Part shown: in pieces, positions 22,490 through 34,390 of the stretch | How the letters are laid out: the number at the start of each line of letters is the position of its first letter | How positions within the stretch are numbered: position 1 is the first letter of the stretch | Assembly (NCBI GenBank): GCA_013399875.1 | Contig: VXAZ01010877.1 | Location: forward strand, 124,001-188,000 | Source of the DNA: Gymnorhina tibicen | Lineage: Eukaryota; Chordata; Aves; Passeriformes; Artamidae | Reading direction: 5' to 3' | DNA length: 64,000 bases | The notes under the pieces: model-generated | What the model saw: the letters and a program-made list of their open reading frames with translations, nothing else | The model's database searches: none | Told to the model about the DNA's origin: nothing | Position numbers and translations under genes: made by a program

Positions 22490-25009
22490 TATTAGGTTTA
22501 TTGTGCTTAGGCTGCAAACACGAGATAAGGATATGTCACCAAAACTACTGTTTTGGAAAATGACATTTATCGTCTGAGGGGGAAGATAGGAAGGAGACAG
22601 GTCAGAAACAGGGACCTAAAAGATATTGCATTTGTAAACAACAAATATTGAAGCAAAAGACACAATGAGATTCAGATGGTCACATTACTTAAGAATGAAT
22701 TAGGCACTGCATTCTAGAAAAATGAGAATAGAAATCTTTCTCCACCAAGTATTTGTTTTATGCAACATGTTTAAGGCATTTCAAAATGTCTTTAGGGCTT
22801 TATAAAATGTCTTTAGAAACATATGGTCACTGTTCTCATGTCCTTCCTATAAAACCAAGCTATCTTTGTACCAATACTGCTACTTTTAAGATCTTGGACC
22901 AACGGAAAGATGAAGATTACTGTTTTCTTAAAATCTTTTTAAGGAATTTGTAAGTTTTTTTTCAATCTGTTAGAATGTCATAATCTATCAAGATACTATT
23001 AACCCCATGGAAAAATTTTAAAAAACTAAAAAAACTAACATTCCCTTTAACAGAAGAAGTTCCTTCTCCTATCAAAAACTTAGTTTCTTTGTTCAGGATA
23101 ATAACTTCACAATACTATTATTTAAGAACAATGCCTTGGTTAATAGCCCAAATCAGAAGCTATTCCCTCAGCAAACCACTTAAGTTCATGTCTAGATCCT
23201 GTCTGCTTTCATGATACTTAAAAACTGTTTCACAGCATTTTGCTGAACTAAGGTCTTTTACAATTAATTTTTAAAGTGTTCATTAAAAATCTCTTTTCTC
23301 TCAGTACTCTACCGTTGTGCTCACATCATTTGGGAACCTAAGATTAAAGCTTGAAAGCTGCATTAAAGAGAAGTCATCATTTATTTGAATTTGTTATAGC
23401 TTTCTGAAAAAGCTTTTCTGTCAAAAATTTAACACACTCACACTGAAAACTCCATGACAGTATGTCACATTGATTTTATGGCAATCTGATCAGAATGACC
23501 AGAAAAACTTGCTGCTCAAATTTGTGAATTTATATGAATTTCACTGATGACAGAGGCCTTTGACTAAACAACACTGTTTTCTTTCATTACAAAGAGGGAT
23601 AGATGGCACTCAGAAATGCTATTTAAAGCATGTAGATAAATTTTCTCCTTTTAGCATGTTCCTTGCCTTCTTAGACATATCTTATGTTTGGATGCATCTG
23701 GAGATATATTTTATGTGAAAGATATGCATCATTATGACAGATACTTAGTAAAGAAAGTATCCATACCATTTATACAATAAACCATGAGAGACAAATCTGT
23801 AAGAGCTACAGGTTCATAAGTTCACGAGAAATGTTTTATTACACTAACACACTTGCTTTAAGTCTGTCTAAAATTTCAACACACCAGACTTCTGCCCTAA
23901 GCTAAAGCTCCTTAGTGATTTACAAATAATGGCAAATCCATGTCTGATATGATTGCTGTAATGCAGAGAAAGAGGAAGGAGAACTATCCTGGTACTTAAG
24001 GAGTTGGAATAAAACACACTTACCAGCCAGAAACTCAATCCTCAACAGGGTTAGACTATGTTGTCTAAAATCTACTGAAATGAGATAAATCAATGTAGTG
24101 GGATTTCTGTTGTTTGTTCTCTTTTCAAACCAAGCTAGTACATTAACAGGGCTTTCTTCTTCCAGTCTATTTCTGTATATCATAAACTATTAATGGATAT
24201 TGTAAAACTCAGCTATCCATTAAGATCAGTCTAAAACGCCATTGCAGATTCTGATATTCACATGCAGATTCCCAGATAAGACTACATCAGCATTCTGCCA
24301 GCTAGCATAGCTTAAAAAAAACCCACAACTTTCAGAATTCATTGCTTCCTCTCTCAGTATTCAGAAGATGTTGGCTCATGCCCTTTTAGAAGCTCTCATC
24401 CTCTTACCTTTCTCCTTTTCTGCCCCTCTCTCTCTTTCTGTCACATGCATTGGCATACACATGGATGGAGAAACTCACTTGCACATGCTTCTGCTGATTT
24501 ACATACAAGGCTTTCTTAACACTCCTTTTAAAAGCACTGCAATCCCCTTTCATTTTCAGAAGTTCAGGCAAATTTCCCCCTGCAAACAATTCTGGTTCAA
24601 ATGCAATCATTTTTAGAGAAAACACGCAGATTAAACAGGCACAGGGCTTTATTTCAGACTTCCTCTGACTGAAGTTTATCAGCATATCGTTATTCTACTA
24701 AAGAAGTATTTTCCATGCCTACGTGTTAGTGTGTTGATTGAGAAATATTCATTTTAGATAAAAGTGTACAAAGGCTGAATATACTGTACTATATCCTTAT
24801 CAGGAATATTTGGACTATAAGGGATGTATTAACTCGATTAAAAGATACTACATGTTGTAGTGCTTATAAGAAAAAGGGACTGGACTCCGATCCAAAAAGC
24901 TTTTCTTGGTCTCATGTTGCTGCAGTTTTTAGGAGACTGATCAGATTGGGCCGTGGAGGACAATCAAAATATCAAATGAAAAGTATATTAATAGCAAAAT
25001 GCAGTTAGG
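22490..25009. other. Unique AT-rich non-coding DNA
   Basis: No gene or repeat recognised. Frames are short. A 12-bp direct repeat AAAATGTCTTTA occurs at about 22784 and 22805. Confidence 0.5.
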
Positions 25010-25556
25010 AAATAACATTGGCCTGTTACACGATGAACATGATCACCTCACAAACAGGGACAAGGTCAAGGAAGAGAAGTTTAATGCTTTCCTTGTCTTG
25101 GTTTTCAACACCAGTGATGAGCTTTGGGACCCCCCAAGCCCTGAGCTGGGCAACCATGACTGCAGGAATGAGAAACTCCCAGCCAAGGCCCAAACTTGGG
25201 TTGGATTTGCTGCTCTAGCTGGCTCCCTGTAAGTCTCTGGGGCCAGGTGAGATTCATCCCCGGGTACTCAAAGATCTGGCAGACGTCATTGTGAATCTTC
25301 TCTCAATGGATTTTTCAAGAGTGTAAGGGATCTAAGAGGTTCCAGGTGATTAAAAGCTGGCAAATGTCCCAGTCTCCAAGAAGGGCAAATGGGGTGACCC
25401 TGGTCACCACAGGCCTGTCAGTCTCCATTCGGTGCTTGGCAGAATTATGAAGATTATTCTGTGAGTTCTGGAATAACACTGGAAAACCTATGCAGGCATT
25501 GGTCACAGCCAGCACGGGTTCACCATGGGAAAGTCCTGCTTGACACACCCAATTTC
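25010..25556 (+). mobile_element. CR1 LINE ORF2 fragment (before and into the RT)
   Basis: Decayed CR1 coding sequence in plus orientation. In different frames one can read the linker ahead of the reverse transcriptase (DRDKVKEEKFNAF, DELWDPPSPEL), then wording equivalent to the region of proline- and serine-rich RT motifs, and SQHGFTMGKSCLTHP at the right end. Several frameshifts and stops show it is dead. It is truncated at both ends and has no catalytic motif. It lies 3.4 kb before the next plus-strand CR1 piece, which carries a later part of the same ORF. Confidence 0.85.
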
Positions 25557-27875
25557 CTTTCTTTGCCCAATCTCCTTTTCTCTAAATTCTATTAGCTTGG
25601 GTGCTTCATCATCTTCCTATCCTTTAAGCAATATCTTCTTAATAACCAGAGTTCTGTGTCCACCCCTCACCTCTCAAGCAATGAATTTTTAGTGTGGAAC
25701 TAAGAGCTGCCTCCCTCCCGTGAGTTACATCAATATACCATGTTGTGCACATGTGTTGCATTAGTAGGAGACAGTACAAAATGCGCTGTGTTTTATTTCT
25801 ATTTGAACTGTATGCATGTAGTTTCCCTTTACACTCTAAAGCTCAGTGGCATTTTGTACTTCACTGGAGAGGCTAAGGTGGCTGGTTGCCATCTTCGGGA
25901 TGAGGTCCACATCATTTGCTGTACGTGAAGGATTAACACATGGCATCAATCCATATTTAGTTAAGGATTTGAGATGTCACTGGCTTTCAGCTTCTTCTAC
26001 CACAAACTCTTTGACAAAATCCTATTTAATGCTTTGTATGGCTTTAGTCTCTTTAAAGTTTCATCAATATGATTGTGAGTAATTTCTGCCTGAAGTAGCA
26101 AATGTACCATCGCAGATATTTTGCTTTCCGCTCTTCCATGCCCATATTCAAATCCCTTATATAAATATGCCCACACCTAAATCTGTCCCATCTTGTTGAT
26201 CTGCATGTAAAATTCACACGCTGACTTGTGTAAATGCAACCCAACCATGAAAGCAATTTGCTCATGAGTCACACAGCCTTGCAAACATCGAGGTAACTGC
26301 AAAAACGTCCCTTGCCAGATTGAAGGTATGGTGTTAAATCCAGATATCCTCCTGAATTAAGCTTGAAAATAAAATTCTTAAGGTTTTTTTCCTTTTCTGG
26401 AAGTTTTTAAGCACTGACTAAATGGCTTCATCTTGTCACTATAAAAAGATAACTAAATAAAGTTCTTATTTCATCAGCTATTATAAATAGTTATGTCTCT
26501 TGCTGTACAATGGCAAATGTGATCACTTATATTAGCAACAGGAGAAATATGATCAGCTGGGAACAAAATGCAACTTCTGAAGAGATCACATCAAATCCAT
26601 CAGAACAAATCTCTACCTTGTTTTCTTTTTATGAGGTCTCCTTTCTTCTAACATTGACATTTCTTGACTGATACTTGCCATTAAGGTTGGTCTACTATGC
26701 CCAGGAAGGAAGTAAAAAGTATGGACCTCAAACTTTAGTACGCAAATTAACCCAACAGGCTTTAGGTTGACCAGAAAATAAAAAGTAGCATTTGTTCTGT
26801 ATTTCCATAACAAAGCCTTTACACGCAGGCAGCCATATTCTTCCAGAAGCTTGTTTGGTTTTTTAATCTTTTTTTTTTTTTTTTAAGAAATCAGAATAAG
26901 AATGTTTTAATAAGGATTTGAAGAAAGGTGACTGAGGCTTTGCAGGTGATTGAAGAGAGCACTTTCCAACTATCAGGATCATCAGGGGAAAAAACACAGA
27001 CATGCTTCCTTGCACTTATACCTAATACAGGGAAAGTTTTAGTGTTACAGCCAATGGGAGAAAAAATCTATGTCCAGATACTAAGAGAGATAAGGACGAT
27101 TAGGGAGACAAGACTATGAGACACTTATTGAAGAGTAAGACTTTACATTTAACATGATACAAGAGGTAGAAACAGTGATAGTGTGGCTAAACCAGCCATA
27201 GTCTAGAAACAGTATCTTTGGGGGACCCTTAAAATAAAATACTTGAAACATGTCTGCATGTAATTTACAAGTTTTATCACTGCCACAGTGATACACTGAA
27301 GAATTATAAAACCACACACGTGGAAGAAGCAAGTACTTTTGACTAAAGCACAGAGTAAAAATATGGTAGTTTTAGTGAACTGTAAGACTACACAGAATAA
27401 CATGAGTTTGTACATTTGGTTCTGAGTATTTGTGGGACAGAGGGCAGTATGGTTCTGCTCAGAGTGTGTCTTCAAGTATTCTGGCTATGGAAGAGGCTAT
27501 TCTTGTGCAGGTTTAGGCAATGCATGAAGTAATGTTCATAGGTCCTTATAATCAGTGTCAGGTTTTTTTGCTGAACATGTTACACTGACACCATTGTATG
27601 ATAAAAGTATTTCCTAATAGCACTGTGGATGTTCTTTAATGAATCCCGCCTTTCCAAACTCATCCTATGTAAAATAACTGCATATGATATAGAAAGATCA
27701 TCCTTGGCATACACAGATGGTATTGCAAGAATCTGGCACATTGCGTTTCATTGCATTTAAGCCAGATAGCCAGAAGTAGCCAGAATTTTCATTTGGATAC
27801 TATCCAACCATTGTTAATCATAAAAGACATGGTACAACAATTTGGCATTCATATATGTGAATAATGGAATTCTTC
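25557..27875. other. Unique AT-rich non-coding DNA
   Basis: No gene or transposon recognised. A run of 16 T lies at 26869-26884. Confidence 0.5.
26869..26884. repeat. Poly(T) run of 16
   Basis: Sixteen T in a row. It could be the tail of an old minus-strand retrocopy, but no body is recognisable beside it. Confidence 0.8.
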
Positions 27876-27968
27876 TTTAATTATGTACAAAAATCCTAAA
27901 TGAACTAGTTTTCTCTCCTTATAAAGTGCCCCTTCTGCATCTGTTTCAACTTCCACTGAAGTCAAAGG
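27876..27968 (+). repeat. Diverged direct repeat, copy A
   Basis: Shares an ordered series of words with 28524-28617: TTTAATTATGT-CAAA, TAAATGAA, CCTTA-AAAGTG-CCCC, CTATCTG/GCATCTG, TT-CAA-TTC. The right part (CCACTGAAGTCAAAGG, then CCATTGATTTCAG) resembles the CATTGACTTCAATGG-type palindromic wording of old amniote repeats, so both copies may be members of one ancient family. Confidence 0.5.
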
Positions 27969-28523
27969 AAAGCCTCCCATTGATTTCAGTTGAAGTCAGT
28001 TGAGTTTTATGAAATTCTTCTTCATGATGGCTCCCAACTCCCTTGAAGTCTGTTGCAAATTTGTTCAACATGCAAAATGCTTGCCTCACAGCCTGTAATT
28101 CCATAAAGCTCTGCTGAGGGCTCTTACTTATCTAGCACCAAAAAAAAAATATTCAGATAGAAGATACTGACTTTAGAAAACATTTCGTAGCTGCCCAAGA
28201 ATTAGAATTAATAGCCCAATTAAATGCATAACATGTCTGTTGTCTTACATGAAACTGGAAAAAAACATTTAGTGCTTTTGCAGGAGTGTATGAAGAATGT
28301 TTCTTTGAAAGCCTCTTCCCTTCTAATAGAACAATATTATGCCATTGTTAAAAGCTAAGCTAAGAATTTTGAGAAACATCCGTGAAATAAGTAATAGAAA
28401 GATTCTTTTCTGCAGTTAAAATATATTATTGCAAGCCTTAATATTAGTGCTATGTGAACATTCTTTGAGTTCATTGAAAAATAAACGTATTTAATAACTT
28501 CAAAACATGTATGGAATAAAGCA

Positions 28524-28617
28524 TTTAATTATGTTCAAATGTCTTAAATGAAATGTGCTTGCACCTTAAAAAGTGTCCCCTTTTCTATCTGATTCAATTC
28601 TAACCCAAATCCAAAGA
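28524..28617 (+). repeat. Diverged direct repeat, copy B
   Basis: Second member of the pair described for 27876-27968, same orientation, about 650 bp downstream, nearly the same length with mostly point differences. Confidence 0.5.
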
Positions 28618-28917
28618 TAAATTACTATCAAAGATGGATGCAAACTTCATACTGTATGAGATAGATAGGTTTAAATACATGTAGAAATAGGCCAGTTACA
28701 AATAGGTTAAAAGACTTTATAAAAAGGCTTTACATGGTTTTGACAAACTATCACTTCATAGTATATTCAAGAATTAAATAGGCTACTATTTTCCTCCATA
28801 AGGGACGTACTGTTTCTAGCAGTTAATTTTGAAAGTGTTTTGCCATATGGGTTAACCAAGCAGTTGTCTTTATTCTCTCCTCCCCTTTGCATCTGTACGG
28901 AAAGTGCACAGCACACT

Positions 28918-29700
28918 TCTTTAGGCTCCTTTGTTGGTGACAGGGGCAGTGGCACTGAGTGCACCCTCAGCAAGTTTGCCAATGACAGCAAGCTGTGCAG
29001 TGTAGTCGACACGCTGGAGGGAAGAGATGGCACCCAGAAGGACCCTGACAGGCTTGAGCGGTGGGCCTGTGCAAATCTCATGAAGTTCAGTGAGGCCAAG
29101 TGCAGGGTTTTGCACCTGGGTTGGGGCAATTCCAAGCACAAGTAGAGGCTGGGCAGAGAATGGATTGAGAACAGCCCTGGGGAGAAAGACTTGGGGACAT
29201 TGGTGGAAAATAAGCTTGGCATGAGCCGGCAACATGCATTTGCTGCCCAGAAAGCAAACTTATCTTGAGCTGCATCTAAAGAGGCTTGGCCAGCGGGTCA
29301 AAGCAGGTGATTCTGCCTCTCTATTCCAGTCTTGTGAGACCCCACCTGGAGTACTGCATCCAACACTGGGTCCTCCAACATAAGAAGAACATGGACCTGC
29401 TGGAGTGAGTCCAGAAGAGGAAGACAAAGATGACCAGGGTGCTAGCACCTCTCCTGTGAAGACAGGCTGAGAGTTGGAGTTTTCAGGCTGAAGAAGAGAA
29501 GGCTTCAGGAAAACCTCATTGCAGCCGTTCAGTACCTGAAAGGAGCCTACGAGAAAGCTGGAGAGGGCTGTAGACAGAGCACATAATGAAAGATTAGGAG
29601 GTAATGGCTTTAAATTGAGAGAGGATAGGGTTAGATTAGATATTAGGAAGAAATTCTTTGCTGTCAGGGTGGTGAGGCTTCTACTCTAGGAAAGGTAACT
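28918..29700 (+). mobile_element. CR1 LINE fragment, RT C-terminus plus 3' region
   Basis: Plus-oriented, 5'-truncated CR1. The reading frame at 28918-29145 gives ECTLSKFANDSKL, DTLEGRDGTQKDPDRLERWA and AKCRVLHLGWGN, the conserved C-terminal part of CR1 reverse transcriptase; a TAG then ends it. Downstream wording (CTTGTGAGACCCCACCTGGA, GACAGGCTGAGAGTTGG, GGCTTCAGGAAAACCTCATT, GATATTAGGAAGAAATTCTT) follows the usual CR1 order. It stops before the terminal ATTCTATGA repeats, so the 3' end is also missing. It is not functional: the catalytic part of the RT and the endonuclease are absent. Confidence 0.9.
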
Positions 29701-30071
29701 GCAGAGAAAAATTGAACATTATTTCCCAAACCTCTGACTCCAAGGACAACAACAGATAATTCACATGATCATACTTCCACTTCACAGTTCTGAAAATGGG
29801 CAGCATAATCCCTACTTCCCACAGATTCTCTCTAGGTTTTTAACTCATCCCATAGGTTTAGAGCAAAGAGTGCAAGGTCTTTCTGACTAATGATGCGCTG
29901 ACATAAACTCTAAGAAGTGCAGCACTAATTGTAATGATGACAATGATGATGACTGGTGAACATATGGAAAAAATCCAGCCTGACTTTCTCCTCGACCTCA
30001 TCACAGTGATGCTGCTTCATGATCTAAATTTAGCTGGAGCTGGCCACTATCTCTGAGTCTGTGCTGCTCAC
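29701..30071. other. Unique non-coding DNA
   Basis: No gene seen; a short ATG-rich patch (TGATGACAATGATGATGAC) lies near 29935. Confidence 0.5.
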
Positions 30072-30141
30072 CTTGCTGCTCCATGGGTCTGGGCACTAGC
30101 TGTTGTACTGTTCCCTTTGGCTCCTGACTCTTAGGGAACAG
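30072..30141 (-). other. Candidate exon, 70 bp, minus strand
   Basis: On minus the segment follows TTTTCACTGATAGCCAG and ends at AAG|GTGAGC, both good splice signals. One frame is open across it (starts LFPKSQEPKG, ends PMEQQ with one base left over). It is part of a 66-codon minus ORF (30001-30201). The peptide is Gln/Pro-rich and not recognised. It could be chance. Confidence 0.15.
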
Positions 30142-33100
30142 CTGGCTATCAGTGAAAATTTGTTTGTGAGATTTGAGAATAAATTCAGCCTTTAGGTTCA
30201 AACTAACAAGTTAAGAGGAAGAAATTTTAAATTGCATTTGTAAATTTATGGAAGAGCAAACATAAATGTAGTGGGTAGCACAGTGTGCTTATTAGGCATT
30301 TAGTGACCTTGAATTAGCAGTGATGGTGGAGCTTCACTTCGGGTTTTCAATACAGGAAGAAAAAGTTTCATTTTGTGGACCTAATGGAATAAATATAGTT
30401 GCAGTGTGCATTGATATAACACTGCTATCCTGATGCCTTCTTATTCCGTATGTATGACACTCATTAAAAACTATACCTAGGCATATTAAAAAAATGTTAT
30501 TTTTTTATTTCAGAATTTGCATGTCCTTGTGTTTCATGAGCACAATTCTTTTGTTCTTTTTAAATTTTGAATTGAATTCTTGGCTATAAAAAAAGCCCCA
30601 AACACTTGAGCAGAGAAAGGCATAACATTTATGACTTGCGGACAAGTTCTCTAACATCCTGATCGCTCTCAAAGAAGCAATGATATCAAGATTGCCTTAG
30701 ACTCTCCAGAAAGTTTCCAGCGACAAAGAAAATTAATTAAGTTCTCTTCCTACAAACAGAATATAAATAATGTGGAAGCATCTGAAGATATTTTCCAGCT
30801 GCTGAGCTATACAAGTATTTCACAACATTGGAAGAAGAAGTTCTTGTTATCTAAACAGCAGTTTTATTAGAGCTGATTAATCTTATCCTTGATATTCAAC
30901 CAAACTATTGAGTGATTCTTTCCTCCTCCTTCCAGGCAGTACTATAACCAATATAGAATGCACACGAATACAGACAACAAATGACTTTTTTCTATACAGG
31001 TCATTATTACTCTAGCAGAAAACTCTGTAGATGAGACAAATTGTGTTAGTTACACATGGTTGCATTCCTACTGAAAACTGTGCCTTGAATCTCTGTTATT
31101 CTTTTACTTTATTACTGGAATATAAAGCAAATTTGATGTACCCAGAGTTCTGGGAAACACTTATGGTGGGACAATTTATTGGCCAAATCTCAGGTTTTTC
31201 TAAAAGCAGACAAGGGAATTAGTCACAGCATCCTTGACTCAGTCAAACTCTTCATTCAGTGGAGTCCCATGACCTCCTCCAGGATGTATTTCCTCCAGAA
31301 TCAGAGACACTGAGATGGCTAAAGCCAGATGAGGCTAGTCCTACCTGTGGTGTCACCCAACAGGAGCATACGCTGATGCTGCATTACACTGGCATTTACA
31401 ATAAAAATGTGTTTCTTTCTCCAACTTTTAAAAAGGAATTCTTTGAACTGTAGCACAGAATCTAAATTGCTTTTGGGTTGGTTTTTATAGAAAAGTTATT
31501 AAAACAGAGAAAGGGAGTATAAACAAATAAAGGAAAACCAGACGACCATCACTATGTTGATCACCATGGATCACAAGAAGCCATCTTGTTCGTATCCTTT
31601 TTCTGGTTTTCAGACTGTTGCTCTGCTCCCACACTAAATTCTAATCAAGGAAGTCTTTTCATAGAGGAAACTGAACAGTGCTTGACCACATTCTCGATGC
31701 ATGCTGCTAATGAATGTCAGTTTCCTGAGATATGTCTTCTAACTTGAATTTGCACAAAGCTTTGGCATGATGAAAACAGATTAGATTAATAATTATTCTG
31801 AAATTATAGTTCTTGTGTTTGGAGAATAAAAAGAATACTACTAAGACAGACTGCAAAGCCTTTTTTAAAAATGCATTTACATAGTCTGCCTCTTTTCTTT
31901 CTCAAAATGAGCTTCAGTAACTGTTCATTGCCCACCAATCTGATATGTGCCTTGAAGTATTTTCAATAAGGAAAATGAACTAAAACTTATAGATCTATCT
32001 CATGTCTATCAAGTAAACATTAGGTAACTCTCGTTTTTAGGGTCACTCTATTTTGACTTTCCGCAAATTTCACACAAGTTCAGCTTATCTGAAAAGTAGC
32101 TGTAAGGAAAATATCTGATTATTCTATAGAAGAGAAATAGGCATTAGTATACCAGCAGTTGCCACTGATTTTGCTGATTTAAAGACAAAAATGACAAGGG
32201 CATGTAGAGTTTCTGACCTGCATTAGGCTGCCTTTTAGCAACAGTTAAAAAGTATTTAAAATTTTCCTTCCTCAGTATTTCCTAGTCAATTTAGCAAAAA
32301 CAAAACCACCTTTTTACAGCAAACAAAGGAGGATAGATAGTATTATGAAGGAAGGGCTGTAGTTACATACAATGATTAGCAAATGGGCTGTGTTTAAAGG
32401 TGACAGGGCTATGATTTCACAGAAAAATTGAAGACTGCAAAGGCTGTGAATCTAGAATTAAGAAAACTTCCATTTTATTTTTTTTAAACATCGTCTCCAG
32501 TCAACGTTCGTTTCTGCTGTTGCAAATAAAGTAGGTAATTTATGACTTTTACTCTGCTGCAAATATACCATGTACTTAGGGACCAAATTTTCAGAGTAGT
32601 TCCTTTAGATTTCCTCACGGAGGAAAAAATCCAGCTAACAACTACCCCCTCTCCAGAAAAACCCCACCCTATTGTTTTCATAAATAAGCTTACCAAGGGC
32701 AATGAAAAAGTCTTACTTCTTGACATCTTTATTTCCTTTAAGAATTTTAGAATGATAATGCAATATAAAATTCACTAGAATTAACTTAGCGAGCTTCTTG
32801 AGACCTCCTGTTATATAAAGCAATCCTTTCAAATAGGGTAACATCTCAGCAACATCTTATATTAAAATCCCTCCTCCAATGTATTTTTTATTCCTACAAA
32901 CACACTGCATCCTAAAACTGAAACCATCAGCATGACACAAGTCTACAGCAGAGAGTCCTGAAAGACAGGACAGGATTATCATCAGCTCACACCAATAATT
33001 AACTGTGTGCCAAAATGTTCTCTAGCCCTGAGATCCGCTGATGTCCAAATCTGTTACATTCTCCTGTTTTCTGAAACATCATGGCCACAGCCAGGCTGAC

Positions 33101-34343
33101 AATTGGAAATGGTCCCTCATCTGTGTGAATACCCATTTTTAAACCTGGGAAATGACTGGGAGGTTGAGACCTGCTCTGCCAAAACCATGAGAGGGAACGC
33201 AGCTTAAAAGAAGAGCTGAATTCCAGTGCCTAGGAAAATTCTGATACTACCTAATTTAATAGTACCTTATAATTGTAACATGCAATGACTATCAAGTCCT
33301 TGAGAAATGCTTAGAAACTGGCAAGAGAGAGGTAATATTTAGGCTTTTACACATACAGATTGATGATGGACGTTCACATCAAGAAATGTTTCCTATAAGG
33401 CATCAAAAGCAACTGTCTCGGGGCAGTTGTAACACCATATCTAACAAACACAGCTCTTTTGTGTTAAACGCCCTTGACTGGGCCATTTCCTTCCCTGTAC
33501 ATGAAGCTTTAATAATATGGGAGCAATAAAAAAAGGATACACTCATTTTGCATAACATCAGTAAACCAAGATAGATTATTATACTTGTACTTTAGGCCTG
33601 TAATTAGAAACCAAGACTGCTTTCACCAGGGTCAGAGAGAATTTCATCAGGACTGGTGCTTGTACTCAAGAACAGAAGAAGTGCTGTGGCATGAGCTGAT
33701 AAAGTCCATCTGAAATTGTGCTGCCCCCAAAAATGGGAATCAGTTCAGGTATTTCATTTGTACCAGCACCAGCCTCTGCTTGGTGGAACAGCAGCCACAG
33801 CATGAGCTGATATTGTTGAAAATAACAATAACATAAAAATAATATTAACCACCACTAGATAATTAATCTGACACAGTTGATTGCGTGTTCTGGGGCCACA
33901 TAATTCTGGCACAGGAAGGATGTCAAGATCACTAATTTTATGTCTTAAGGACACTTATGAAATCACCTCTGATCTTATTTTCACTTTGGTCTTCTCTAAT
34001 GTCATATTTTCAAAACTCTGTTTTAGCAAAATATCATAAGCAATTTTAAACAAATGATATAATTTTATTTACATTTGACCAATTAAAGTACATGTGTAAT
34101 CAATGTTGCAAAAACAGCTTTAAGTAAAATGACGTATCTCCATCTAATACTTTTTTAATCCTTGGTCTTAAAATATTTACTACATAAATGACAAGCACGG
34201 TCAAAGAAAATTGCACTTTATAAACTCAAGTTTAAGACATCAAACAAGAATTCATAAACCCAATATAAATGAAAATGCTTAACTTAAGTTTGCTCCATCT
34301 CTGGTCTACCCTATGGAGATAAGAAAGGAAGACTGCAATTTTA
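30142..34343. other. Unique AT-rich non-coding DNA
   Basis: No transposon, RNA gene or coding exon recognised over about 4.2 kb. Poly(A)-signal-like AATAAAAAAAGG at about 33525 has no retrocopy body beside it. Confidence 0.55.
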
Positions 34344-34390
34344 ATTGGTCCAATAAAGTCAGCTTGTGTTATAGTAAAGGAATATAAAAG
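34344..34390 (+). promoter_or_regulatory. Promoter-like CCAAT and TATA pair
   Basis: A palindromic ATTGGTCCAAT (34344-34354) is followed 28 bp later by TATAAAAG (34383-34390). Downstream lies a less AT-rich stretch with CAGCAGCAGCAGCCCCTGCAG (about 34440-34470) and an ATG at 34484 with a short ORF. The arrangement resembles a TATA promoter, or a decayed LTR promoter; I see no LTR ends. Confidence 0.25.

Noticed and set aside
28767..29222. 151-codon minus ORF
   Set aside because: Antisense to the CR1 reverse-transcriptase remnant on plus.
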